DNA of 60,000 bases from Symsagittifera roscoffensis (taxonomy: Eukaryota > Xenacoelomorpha > Acoela > Convolutidae): assembly GCF_963678635.1 (NCBI RefSeq), contig NC_087062.1:69102223-69162222 (forward strand). Direction: 5' to 3'. Made by a program: the position numbers and the translations under genes. Within the stretch, counting starts at the first letter, position 1. Each line of letters starts with the position of its first letter. The notes under the pieces were generated by a model. The model made no database searches. It was not told where the DNA came from and saw only the letters and a list, made by a program, of their open reading frames with translations. Below are positions 7,459-16,799 of the stretch, piece after piece.

Positions 7459-9096
7459 ATGACAGTCATCAATTTTGACGATCACTTCCGTGACCGCATG
7501 GGAGAAGTAGAAAGAGGACACATCGAGGTGTTTCCAAAGCTTTGGAATCTGAGACCCTATGACAAAACGAATGGTGAAATAACCAGAGTGCCTCGTCTCA
7601 CTGCAGCATATCACAAGGTGAGAGAAGAGACGAAGGACTGGGGCGATTACAAGAAGCTACCGGAGGCAATCCCTGAATTCCCTCTAATAAGAAGGATGTT
7701 GCTCGGAGCAGTCTCCGTGGTACAAACTCCTAGGTTGAGAGCATTCGAGACCAATGAAAGGAGAGTAGGGAATTTCTCGGTGACGATGGATCCATACTTC
7801 GTGGGGAGAAATGCCGCCGTGTTACAGTACACACGATATGCGTACACGGATCAAGCGACGAGAAGGCGAATAAGCAACGCCGCTACTCCCAAGCCTGGAC
7901 GATTTGATGAGGAATGGAAGGGACTAGGCTTAGCTCCGATGAGAATGAGAGGCAGGACAGAATTGCCTGAAGCCTCATTGATACTGACTAGCGTAAAACA
8001 GGAGATGAAAGTTGGAGGAATATTGCAGGCGAGAACCTTCCTAGCACCCTTCGGCTGCGAAGAAATCAAAGTGGTCCATGGAGAAGAGGAAGATAAATCG
8101 GCCGGTACATTGCTCATACCGAGATTCCAGGAAGAAGCCGATATTGACGAACAAGGACCAGTGAGCCCGAACAAGGATAAGTCAGTAGGAGATGATGGAC
8201 AGGGTGGAAGCTGTCAGACTGAAGAACCCATGCAACAAGATCAAGCTGGTGGGGAAGACGACAGGGCATCGACAGGAGGAACATCCAGCCTGGATTTCAA
8301 TATCTTCAGTGATCTTGAGAATAATGCAGACACGTTGGAAACGACTGAGCCAGCGGATGAAGGCATCTCGACACTGGAGCCACCGTCAGCCTTTATGGAA
8401 ATGAAACGGAATTTGCCGGAGAGCAGCTCTCCTGGCAATTCAAGAAATAACGACCAGAGAATCCTCATGGAATCACCTCGGAGGAGAAGAATAGAGGCCT
8501 CAGCCAGAGTACCTTTCTTGGGAACGCTGCCCGAAGAAGAATGGGAAGTACATCACCGAGACCACGAGAGTAGGACGGGATGTAAGCTGGACAGAGTGGC
8601 GTTTATGGAAGAAGTCTGGACCGTGATTCAGAGCTATGGGACCCAGTCCATCCTCAAAACAGGTCTCAATCAACCCTTGATGAGAGAAGTACTTGACAAG
8701 CTTGATGAATGTGAAGGGAGACTGAGTGAGTTATTGATCGACTCAGCCACTGATGAGAGTGAAGCGAATTCTCCCATCAAGATGACACCGCAGGACGATG
8801 AAGGAGAGGTGGTGTACCTGTCAAGGACCAGGAGAGGGACGATGCGATCGAAAATGGTGATTGATAAAATCAATGCGATGAAAATGAAGTTAGGCAGCAG
8901 AGTGATGCCGAGGAGAATTGGGAAGACGAAAGTGGATTCAGAAATATCGATGAAAGCTGGTAACTCAGCGAAAAGAAAACGAGTCGAGGAGGTCATGGAT
9001 TTGGGGCAAGGTGATTATCAATTGTCTGGCACAGATAGAATATTAACTGATGGTGCCACCCATTCTCATGGCGGGGATAAAGTCAACCGGTCATAA
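7459..9096 (+). CDS. Unknown 545-aa ORF with acidic middle and basic tail
   Basis: The start is ATG 7,459, 24 nt after the preceding stop and in its frame, so either a separate gene or a continuation broken by one TAA. Residues 1-215 look globular (for example FSVTMDPYFVGRNAAVLQYTRYAYTD). Residues about 215-320 are strongly acidic, Gln/Ser/Gly-rich and probably disordered. Residues 330-350 carry a PRRRRIEASAR basic patch. The tail includes VMPRRIGKTK and AKRKRVEEV, both plausible nuclear localisation or nucleic-acid-binding patches. The last 47 nt overlap the start of the next ORF in a +1-related frame. No known domain is visible. An acidic, disordered, basic-tailed protein could be a cofactor or nucleocapsid-associated factor, but that is speculation. 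Confidence 0.6.
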   Translation: MTVINFDDHFRDRMGEVERGHIEVFPKLWNLRPYDKTNGEITRVPRLTAAYHKVREETKDWGDYKKLPEAIPEFPLIRRMLLGAVSVVQTPRLRAFETNERRVGNFSVTMDPYFVGRNAAVLQYTRYAYTDQATRRRISNAATPKPGRFDEEWKGLGLAPMRMRGRTELPEASLILTSVKQEMKVGGILQARTFLAPFGCEEIKVVHGEEEDKSAGTLLIPRFQEEADIDEQGPVSPNKDKSVGDDGQGGSCQTEEPMQQDQAGGEDDRASTGGTSSLDFNIFSDLENNADTLETTEPADEGISTLEPPSAFMEMKRNLPESSSPGNSRNNDQRILMESPRRRRIEASARVPFLGTLPEEEWEVHHRDHESRTGCKLDRVAFMEEVWTVIQSYGTQSILKTGLNQPLMREVLDKLDECEGRLSELLIDSATDESEANSPIKMTPQDDEGEVVYLSRTRRGTMRSKMVIDKINAMKMKLGSRVMPRRIGKTKVDSEISMKAGNSAKRKRVEEVMDLGQGDYQLSGTDRILTDGATHSHGGDKVNRS

Positions 9097-12076
9097 ATCC
9101 AAAAGGAGTGACCGCACTCTGACTGGAGCAGCTTTAGAAATGGAAATACTCAGCCAATGTGGAGAGAGCAAGATGAGGGACTTCAAGCCATCTCCCATGA
9201 ATCATGGAAAGGGAAGTGTTGCAGGACAACTAACACCAGTGGAATACAACCGACTAACCGTGTCGGAGACAGTGTCGATAGATGAACCCACCGGTGGATA
9301 CATGGAGATGTTGGAATACCGAAACTCGGCTAGAGGGTATGTAATGGCCCTGGAAGACGAAAAAGCCATGGGGGGTTATCTGGAAATGATGTTGCAAGGC
9401 ACCACCCTCAAGCAGAAGGCGTATGGAACTTTGGCATCGTCTGACATACAGGCGGAAACAATCGAGCAGTTAGTGAGCCTTCCATGGAAAGCAGTAGTAT
9501 TGAGGTATTTCGAAGAGGAAATGAGGACTACGCCAAGAATACATGCTCTCGTGGCAGTACCTTACGTAAGGACAGAGTTACAACTCAGGTTCGCCTGGTG
9601 CATGATGGGACTGACTCGCGAAGAATATGATTCAGAAGAAAGAAAGAGATCAAAAGAGGAAAAGGTTTTCCTTATGACGAATCTGAGGGATCTGATAGTC
9701 CAGGAGGGAGCAGCAGTAGCGTGTGCGAAGCGGAGAGACGCTCTCTGTTTCATTCGATTCCTGATAGAGCAGAATTCAGTACCTGCATTAAACACTTGTG
9801 TTAAAATGTTGAGGGAAGGCGATGAGCGAACGAAAGCCTTGTTCTTACTAGCAATGCTGGATATGCAGCAAAGTAAACCGATGAGGGTAAACATGAAAGA
9901 ACCTGAGGAATTGGAACCCATGAAAAAGATAGACGAGATCAGGAGATTCTCAAACAAGGAGCTGACACTCACTAAAGAATCCATGGGAGCATTGCCGAAA
10001 TCCAGTGAGTACTGTGGACCGATCAAGAAGAAGTCATATAGCTACGTATTCGGGATTATAGGGATAGCGTACAATCCTTTCCTGAGTGAAGACATACGCG
10101 ATTGCTTCTTTGATTATGAGCAGGCGGTGTTACTAAGATTCTGGACGTCCAGAATTGTAACGATTAAGAGCGTTAACAATCCACAGGCCAAATTGGGATT
10201 GATCTTGGAAGAAGAGGTGACTGCACCTTCAGTACCAAAATCCGACAAGAGAGTGGAGTTTGGGTTGGGATTCTCAGATGAATTACTGAGAACGAGCTTG
10301 ATGGCAGTGTGGGAATTGATGAGGCCATCATGGTGTCCTAGTCCCAACGCTGACTCAAAATTACGGGCGACACACGACATACAGAGGGAACTGAATGCAG
10401 ACTGTAACCTGCGTGACCTCAACATCATATATAATGTGATGATAACAGCCTCTAAGAGCAACGGAGAAGATAAAGTAGAGTTGCCTGGCTGGGGACCAGA
10501 AGACTGGGTCAAACCTGGTAGATGTCTGGCGGAAGTCTGTGGACTGGAGGGTCATGTTTGTGGAGGTCTGGACTGTGTGAAAACCCTGGAGAAACAACAC
10601 AAGCAATTGACAGTATTGTTTGGAAACGTAGTGATGAAAGCAAGAACGGAGACGGAACTGATAGCAGATTGTCATGGAGGAACCGATGTGAATCTAGTGA
10701 CTGCACTAGGATTCTACAGCATGTTCGGTTCTTTACAGTCACTATTGAATCTAGAACAGAAACACGAGATGGTCACAGCCATCAGCGTAGAAGTATTCCC
10801 AGGAGTTCTGCAGACTGAGCAGAAGTATATAGGAAAATGGAGGGAAGCAATCGAAACAGAGATGAACATCAGACACAACGAAACTTATTGTAGACCATCA
10901 GGAGCACGATATTTGGTGGGTTCAACGTTGGCTCCAATGTGCAAGAGCAGATACCCTGTACATTTCGTGGCTGTGGACGTGAAGAGTACAAGAACGATCG
11001 TGGATCAAGCCTTCTCAGTGCCGAAGTGTGTGAGATTGGCGAGAATGTCTGAAAAGTCTTACGAGTTACTATGTAAGATGTTCTCAGCAGTCCCAGAGAG
11101 AACCAAAGAAGAATTGGAGTCAATACTAGGAAAGAAGTTCATGGGATATGTGAGCGGGAACTTCAGTGACTTTGAGAAACAGAAACAGAGAGGATCAACT
11201 GCCACAGATTACAATGCAGTAGATGAGAATGATGAAATCCACCGAGTGATGATGGAAGTGGAACCATTGCTGGAAGCTTCGGGAAGACGTAATTGGAGGA
11301 GCATGATGTTGACACATGACGAGTTTCCTTGCCACTGCTTGCTGCAGACCTGGTGGTATCCCAAGCGTAGTAATCTGATGTTGATCTGGGACTCTGGAGA
11401 GCTGGTCTCCATGGGTTTACCAGATTCATCACAGCCCGTAACAATAGTGATAGTGGGAGTTATGATGGCGATACGATGGCTGGAAGCTCATGTGAGAGAA
11501 AATAATAGACAGGAGGCACCAACGAGAGAACAATTGCGAAAATTAGATTGTCTAAAAGATTTAGATCTTTTTGAGACAATGTGCAAAGTTCTAAGCATTC
11601 CGATGGAAGTGAAGAAGATATGGGCGAGAAAACGATTGATGCCATGGTTCAGAGCTAACATGACTGCATGGTTGTACGAGTATGCGAAAAAGCATATGTC
11701 GAAGCATGGCAGAGTGTACAGTGAATATCAGCTGGACATTGGAGCAGGAGCTTTCAAGCGAGCTCTCGTGACTCATCGGAATGCAGTGACCACCGCTGTG
11801 AAAAGAATTTCCAGGACGAGTGAGCGTAGTGGAAATGAGAAGGCAGAGATGCTGAAAGAAGATTTGGAGAGAAACGTGACGTTGTGTCTCCACAACAGTT
11901 TCTGCAGAAACAGAGAATCCAACGTGGATCCCCTACCTTGCTGTAAACAGAGGGTAGAAGAGCAGAAGTGTTGGAGGACGGCTTCCAACAGCGTCAGGAT
12001 AGCCAACGATGTGCTACAAGACACGGAAACCGAAAGTGCGGAGTCAGTATCACAGGAGGAAGAAATGGAACATTGA
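9050..12076 (+). CDS. Unknown 1,008-aa ORF, last gene before the 3' LTR
   Basis: This is the longest intact frame in the window, with ATG at 9,050 overlapping the previous ORF by 47 nt. It is largely helical. A Cys/His cluster (CGLEGHVCGGLDC, about residues 497-509) could bind zinc. Further Cys/His-rich stretches are FPCHCLLQTWWYP (about 760) and CLHNSFCRNRESNVDPLPCC near the end. No polymerase, protease, helicase or membrane motif is evident. A strongly diverged, frameshifted relative lies on the minus strand at 16,800-18,165. It keeps KIDEIRRFS, a match to DQAFSVPKCVRLAR and a match to VNLVTALGF. Conservation of those blocks over such divergence means the protein was under selection in the family. 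A basic 69-aa frame overlaps the C-terminus (11,968-12,177); I do not annotate it as a gene. Function unknown. Confidence 0.75.
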   Translation: MVPPILMAGIKSTGHKSKRSDRTLTGAALEMEILSQCGESKMRDFKPSPMNHGKGSVAGQLTPVEYNRLTVSETVSIDEPTGGYMEMLEYRNSARGYVMALEDEKAMGGYLEMMLQGTTLKQKAYGTLASSDIQAETIEQLVSLPWKAVVLRYFEEEMRTTPRIHALVAVPYVRTELQLRFAWCMMGLTREEYDSEERKRSKEEKVFLMTNLRDLIVQEGAAVACAKRRDALCFIRFLIEQNSVPALNTCVKMLREGDERTKALFLLAMLDMQQSKPMRVNMKEPEELEPMKKIDEIRRFSNKELTLTKESMGALPKSSEYCGPIKKKSYSYVFGIIGIAYNPFLSEDIRDCFFDYEQAVLLRFWTSRIVTIKSVNNPQAKLGLILEEEVTAPSVPKSDKRVEFGLGFSDELLRTSLMAVWELMRPSWCPSPNADSKLRATHDIQRELNADCNLRDLNIIYNVMITASKSNGEDKVELPGWGPEDWVKPGRCLAEVCGLEGHVCGGLDCVKTLEKQHKQLTVLFGNVVMKARTETELIADCHGGTDVNLVTALGFYSMFGSLQSLLNLEQKHEMVTAISVEVFPGVLQTEQKYIGKWREAIETEMNIRHNETYCRPSGARYLVGSTLAPMCKSRYPVHFVAVDVKSTRTIVDQAFSVPKCVRLARMSEKSYELLCKMFSAVPERTKEELESILGKKFMGYVSGNFSDFEKQKQRGSTATDYNAVDENDEIHRVMMEVEPLLEASGRRNWRSMMLTHDEFPCHCLLQTWWYPKRSNLMLIWDSGELVSMGLPDSSQPVTIVIVGVMMAIRWLEAHVRENNRQEAPTREQLRKLDCLKDLDLFETMCKVLSIPMEVKKIWARKRLMPWFRANMTAWLYEYAKKHMSKHGRVYSEYQLDIGAGAFKRALVTHRNAVTTAVKRISRTSERSGNEKAEMLKEDLERNVTLCLHNSFCRNRESNVDPLPCCKQRVEEQKCWRTASNSVRIANDVLQDTETESAESVSQEEEMEH

Positions 12077-12124
12077 TGAATGGTCGAGAAAACAAGAGGC
12101 AACAGGAAAGAAAATTAGAAGAAT

Positions 12125-12146
12125 TTAGAAGTTTTAGAACTTCTAA
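12125..12146 (+). other. Perfect 9-bp stem, 4-nt loop hairpin
   Basis: TTAGAAGTT, loop TTAG, AACTTCTAA, about 50 nt after the stop of the last ORF. It may be an RNA 3' structure. It is not a bacterial-type terminator, since there is no GC-rich stem. Confidence 0.6.
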
Positions 12147-12466
12147 ACGACGAAAAAAGAAGAGAACAAAGGAGTGATGAAGAAAAGTTAAAACTCAGAA
12201 TTGTTTTATGTGTGTGAAAAACTCAAGTGAGAAACCAAGCAACCAAGTTGTAATTGAAAACTGAAACATTTAGTTGAGTTTTGAAATTGTTGCATTTATA
12301 AATTTGCATTTTGATTTTAATTGAAATGGCTTTAGAGACACTTATTATTTATTTAGAAAGGCTTAAGAGGAGAGTATATTTAAATATTCCAGCCTGCATG
12401 ATTGTTTTTAATCACTTAGGAAGACTGATCACTTTGTGGTGACATGAGAGACTTGAGTAATCTCTT

Positions 12467-12477
12467 GAAGAGGGAGG
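12467..12477 (+). promoter_or_regulatory. Candidate polypurine tract
   Basis: GAAGAGGGAGG is the strongest purine run near the end of the module and sits one base from TGTTACA. This is the expected position of the plus-strand primer next to a 3' LTR. Confidence 0.5.
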
Positions 12478-12478
12478 T

Positions 12479-13812
12479 TGTTACATTGTTCTTTCTAACC
12501 ACAAAGTTTCTTAGTTTTAATATTACAGGACAATAACAAGCAAGATTTCCGAAGGGAAGAGAATAGTAGGATAATTTTAGCTTGTTCGTTGGCAGGACTG
12601 TCCTGCAAGCCAACACCTTTTAAATCTAAGAGAAAAAGTTTTAATCGGGACATTGACACTGGAAGTCAGAAAATATGTTTTATCTTAGGTCATATCCTCA
12701 ATGTGCAGATTAATGAGAGAATTTGAAGGCTATAGTGATGTAGTATGATGCCATTTATATTCTGCAGTGAGTCGATGTGACGTGGATAAAAGTAATTTCG
12801 TGCATTTTGTAAATTCTGTTCGATGACACTGTAACGATTTTACGAACATTGCGTGATTCAATGAGGACATTGACAGGACTGTCCGGGGAGTATGTGGCAT
12901 TCGACCAGAATGGCCAAAATGCAATTTGTGCAGACTTCGAATTTTTAGCAGTAAGCCTTCCGGATTTGTGGTTATTAAGAACTAAGAACGTTATTGGAAC
13001 GATTAGCCAGACGGTGAGGGCTGGAATATTCTAGTATTTTTAAATTTCAAAAATTGGAATTGTGACGTCATATTTCTGAGAAACGTCAGAAACAGCCATT
13101 TTGGCTGGAAAACGAGAAAAACAAGAACAACTTTATCTGCGATAGCGAACAGGACGAAAATCGAAATTAAAAACGACAACGAACTACAGAATAGCAGAGG
13201 ACGTTCCGAGTTACAACTATTGTGCTGCTACAATAGTTGCAAGGCCGTTGCGAACAACTGTGAAGGGTAAGAAACTAGCCTTCCGGAATAGGAGGAAATC
13301 AAGATTAACGAGCTTGATTTAGCGGATTCGTCAATCCGGAAGGGTAAAGGAACTGAAACTTTTATCCTGCCACGTAAACTTTTAGCATCCTGTCATGTCC
13401 TGACTTGAATTTAATTGATATTTGGATTAGTTTTGACAAGGATGAGGTGCTAGGAGTTGGGGGGGAAAGGGTTGATCCATCTTCGATGGAGATGATGATT
13501 TTTATCTACTGAACAAAAACAATAGTAATATAATAAGTAGTAGCCCTGTTTTTAGGAGTGACCTCGTGGTCTGGGGATACTGAGACCCAGCCATGAGCTC
13601 ACTAGTTGCATGTAATTAAGTTAATTTGAGCGTTCTGGTCGAAGCCGGAGAGCAGTAACGTTTTTGTCGACCCGATGTTGGAAAGACCACCGAAAAGTAC
13701 TGGCTTGGTAGAGACGGTGAAAAGCATGCAAAGCTCTGTTTAGACGTTAGCCAGTCGTCTTAAGACTTAGTTTTGTTATCCGTCGATATGTATCTTCCGG
13801 GCGAATGTTACA
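12479..13812 (+). mobile_element. Candidate 3' LTR of the large retroelement
   Basis: The segment starts TGTTACATTG right after the purine tract and ends CGAATGTTACA at 13,812, so it has TG...CA ends. Its right part (from about 13,440) is the reverse complement of repeats that recur in the window on the minus strand (14,534, 15,885, 18,405 and others), including the GGTCT...AGACC hairpin at 13,568-13,587. Those copies end at the equivalent TGTAAC, which supports the right boundary. The left boundary is less certain: an alternative is TGTAACGATT at 12,830, which would give a 983-bp LTR. The 5' LTR lies outside the window, so two-LTR identity cannot be checked. Confidence 0.6.
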
Positions 13813-13937
13813 AGGTCTCTAAATACCTAAAACACGCGAACGCCATTAAAAACAGGGTTGGAAGCTCTAGTATACGATTAGTTTATATTAGTTGTAAGTG
13901 AGGTTATTCGAAGAAAAAAAACGGACAAATCTAGCGT
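13813..13937. repeat. Flanking dispersed-repeat sequence
   Basis: The bases after the LTR (TCTCTAAATACCTAAAACACGC onward) resemble sequence at about 20,307 and 22,589. The LTR therefore probably inserted into, or recombined with, a repeat that is dispersed in the region. Confidence 0.5.
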
Positions 13938-14538
13938 GACAGAAAGGAGCATCGAACTGGCTAAGCGTGCTACCCCTAAAATACAATTTTCCCCCAACAA
14001 ATCAGAATTTAAAGATAGATTACATCTGACATATGGATGGGGAACCAAACACTCCACACATATGCCAATGTGAACAACCGTTTAAACTGACCCACTCTCT
14101 TCACTGCCCCAAAGGTGGATACACTCACCTGGGACATAATGAAATTCGTGTTTTCTTTGCGACACTCCTGGACGAAGTAAGCCATGAATAGGGCCGAAAC
14201 TTCAATCGTTGGAAAACGAAAGGTTTCACAACAAAACAACCACTACTGAAGATGACGCTGAACTTGACATCAAGGCAAATGAACTCTGGGGAGGCCGATT
14301 CAGCCAAACCTTTTTTGATGTGAAAATTTTCAAACCTCATGCGAAATCCTGCCCTAAAACTATATCTGACGCCTACAAATATCACGAAAGTGTTAAAACA
14401 ATAAAATACCAACAAAGAATTCTGGATGTAGAACACAGCAACTTTGTTCCACTAAATTTTGCATGTACCACAGGAGCAGCACCAGTCTCTTCAAAAACCG
14501 TCCAGAAACTAGCAGAGAAACTAAGCGAAAAACTGTAA
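13938..14538 (+). pseudogene. C-terminal fragment of a different retroelement polyprotein
   Basis: Reading across two frame changes and one TAG gives SIELAKRATPKIQFSPNKSEF and LTYGWGTKH. A Cys/His zinc-like block (CQCEQPFKLTHSLHCPKGGY) and GHNEIRVFFATLLDEVSHE follow. After 14,209 the frame continues with LDIKANELWGGRFSQTFFDVKIFNP-like sequence and SFVPL/FACTTG-like blocks. This pattern matches a C-terminal region often found downstream of reverse transcriptase in invertebrate retroelements. The HNEIR, LDI and FDVKIF spacing suggests a restriction-like nuclease fold. Frame changes near 14,054 and 14,209 and the TAG near 14,189 make it a pseudogene. The final TAA lies inside the TGTAAC end of the adjoining LTR-like repeat. 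Family assignment is from memory of the motif pattern, not a search. Confidence 0.65.
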
Positions 14539-14990
14539 CTCTCGCCCGGAAGTACATATCGACGGGAAATAAAGCTAGGTTGGCATCGGGAAAAATCGAC
14601 GGGAAATAACGACTGGCAAGCGTCTAAACACAGATCTACATGCTTTCCACCGTCTCTGCCAAAGCCAGTTCTTTTGGTGGTCTTTCCAACATCGGGTCGA
14701 CAAAAAAAACGTTACTGTATCCGGCTTAGATCAGAACGCTCTAATTAACTGAATTACATGCAAAAATATTGAGCTCATGGCTGCGTCTCAGTATCCCCAG
14801 ACCACGAGGTCACTCCTAAAAACGGGGCTACAACTTATTTATTATAATACAACTGTTTTGTTTAGTAGATAAAACTCATCATCTCCATCGAAGATGGATC
14901 AACCTTTTCCCTCAACCCCTAGCTTCTCATAATCTGAGAACGAATTTAGATGTTATTAGTTCAGTTCAGATGGATAAGCCTAAAAGTCGC
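14534..14990 (-). mobile_element. LTR-like repeat fragment, inverted relative to 12,479-13,812
   Basis: Starts at TGTAACTCTCGCCCGG and is largely the reverse complement of 13,400-13,812, including the GATGGATC region and the hairpin (14,784-14,803, one stem base changed). It is cut near 14,970, where different repeat sequence begins. Confidence 0.75.
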
Positions 14991-15884
14991 CTTATCTACT
15001 CCTGTTGTTGCGTTCTCCAGATGCCTCGAGCAGAGGCTCAATCTCCATAATCTTGGTATGGATCGTGTCGGTTTCGTCCACGGTTGTGCCGTTTTTTGGA
15101 ACTTTACTGGCGTATTTTATTAATGCTAATAAAATTATACTCCTCCCGGACCGTTCATTATCCGAAATAAGTGCTCAACTCGAAAATTCGCAACTCGGCG
15201 TAGGGTCACTACAGTGCAGTCACTGTCGAGACCCCACAGCTTGATATCTAACTTTCTGTACCAAAGGGATACAAAACTTGTTAACAATACCTGACAGTCG
15301 ATTGTTGTTGTCCTTGAGACCCTTCCTGCTGCTCCTTGCACTGCTTTCCGGATCAGTCTTTCGCTCTAACCCCGAGACCCTTCCGGATTGAGCGCAAATT
15401 GCATAAACGTACTTAAATACTCAAACAATTCTATTGTGCAGGCACCAGAAAAGGGCCACAATTTCGATCGCAACGATCCTGGTTGGTTTTGCCTGTAATG
15501 CCTGTAACAACACTATATCTAACAACAACACACATCTCGTCTGGGGGGATGATTTCTACTGATTTTATATATTTTTTTTACTGTTTTTGGTTATTTTTTA
15601 TGATTTTGGTTTTTTCTTAGGCACCATACTACTTTTTGTTTGGTTTCTAGTATACCTGATAGTGTTTTTGATCATATATCGCTCAACGATACGTGAATTT
15701 TTTGTCTTAAATAGGTTAAAAAACTAAATCCGGGAATCCGGAAGGCTTCCGCGTTCCGTACCACCCTTCCGGCTCCACTTTTAGTGCCTTATTTTGAGCA
15801 TCAGCTCGGCGAGGAGTGCTTCATAATGGATCTGCCGGTCATGATGTTAAACGAATAACATCCAGGATGCTCTAAAAACATATA
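14991..15884. repeat. Dispersed repeat block also found at 20,400, 22,690 and 38,110
   Basis: No gene is supported. The block from about 15,000 (GCGTTCTCCAGATGCCTCGA onward) through a GAGTCACTACAGTGCAGTCAC segment and the AATCCGGGAATCCGGAAGG segment (15,727-15,745) recurs nearly unchanged at three other sites. A shorter relative is at 36,180-36,360 and 49,900-50,090. From 15,780 on it becomes the sequence that commonly precedes the TGTAAC end of LTR-like copies. Confidence 0.75.
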
Positions 15885-16747
15885 TGTAACAATACCCAGA
15901 AACACATACCGACGGAAAACAAAGCTATATTTTGAAACGACTGGCTAGCCTCTAAACACAGCTTTACATGCTTTTAACTGTCTCTACCAAAAACAGTTCT
16001 ATGTGTGGTCGTTCGAAGTCGTTATTATTTAAAGCTATCGGCCAGATCGCGCAAACTAACTTAGTTACATGCAAAAATAGTAGGCCAATGGCCTGGTCTC
16101 AGTATACCCAGACCACGAGGTCGCTCCTAAAATCAAGGCTACTACTGCTTATCATATTACGATTGTTTTTGATCAGTAGATAAAACTCATCATATCCATC
16201 GGAGATGGATCGACCCTTTCCCTCAAGTCCTAGCTTCTCTTATTCTGAAAAAAGAAAAAGATGTTGATTAAATTAAACTCAGGGCATTTCCAGAAGCTAA
16301 AAATTGTTTGAAAACCAGTTGCAGTCTCCTCTTAAGAACTTTCCCGATTCTTAAATCAGGTCGAAGAGCGGTCTTGTTGCGGTCCAGAAAGGGTAATAAA
16401 AGCTTCCTATTACCCCCCCCCCACCCCGAGTTCTCGTTAACTGCTCCGTAACGGTTGTAGACGTATAGTCTCAGCTGTAATTTCAATATAGTTTTCTTTC
16501 TTTTTTTCACTGTCGAGAATCGTTGTTGTTTTAACTAGCGAAAATCGTTCTTCTGGTTTTCGCGCATTTTCAGTTACTGCAAAATTTCAAAGTCGTCACG
16601 TGTCTTTATTTTCGAACGAATTTTTAAAAAGTACTTCGTCACTGCAAATTGACTTCTCCCAATTTGTCAAATTGAACAATTAACACTGTTAAATTATCGA
16701 AAATGCCAATTTTCTCACTCGGCTGCTGCAAATAAAATTACGTTGTT
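15885..16747 (-). mobile_element. Minus-oriented LTR-like repeat, 3' of the decayed 1,008-aa relative
   Basis: Begins TGTAACAATACCC at 15,885 and carries the hairpin core at 16,095-16,114 (one base changed). It aligns along its length with the reverse complement of the 12,830-13,812 part of the candidate LTR. Its far end, near 16,747, is approximate. On the minus strand it lies directly downstream of the pseudogene at 16,800-18,165, the same arrangement as ORF-then-LTR at 9,050-13,812. Confidence 0.65.
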
Positions 16748-16799
16748 GACATGGATTTTGGCCGTGGTTCTGATCGAATGTCACAATCCTCTTCCCAGA

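Larger units (their letters stand above)
12077..12478 (+). other. 3' non-coding region before the LTR
   Basis: No gene is supported. It holds a small perfect hairpin (12,125-12,146), AT-rich sequence and, at its end, a purine tract next to the LTR-like sequence. Confidence 0.6.

Noticed and set aside
12125-12146. Rho-independent terminator
   Set aside because: AT-rich stem and no following T-run, in eukaryotic DNA.
12830-13812. Shorter LTR starting TGTAACGATT at 12,830
   Set aside because: It would give a better inverted terminus (TGTAAC/GTTACA) but no purine tract precedes it; kept as the alternative boundary, not the main call.
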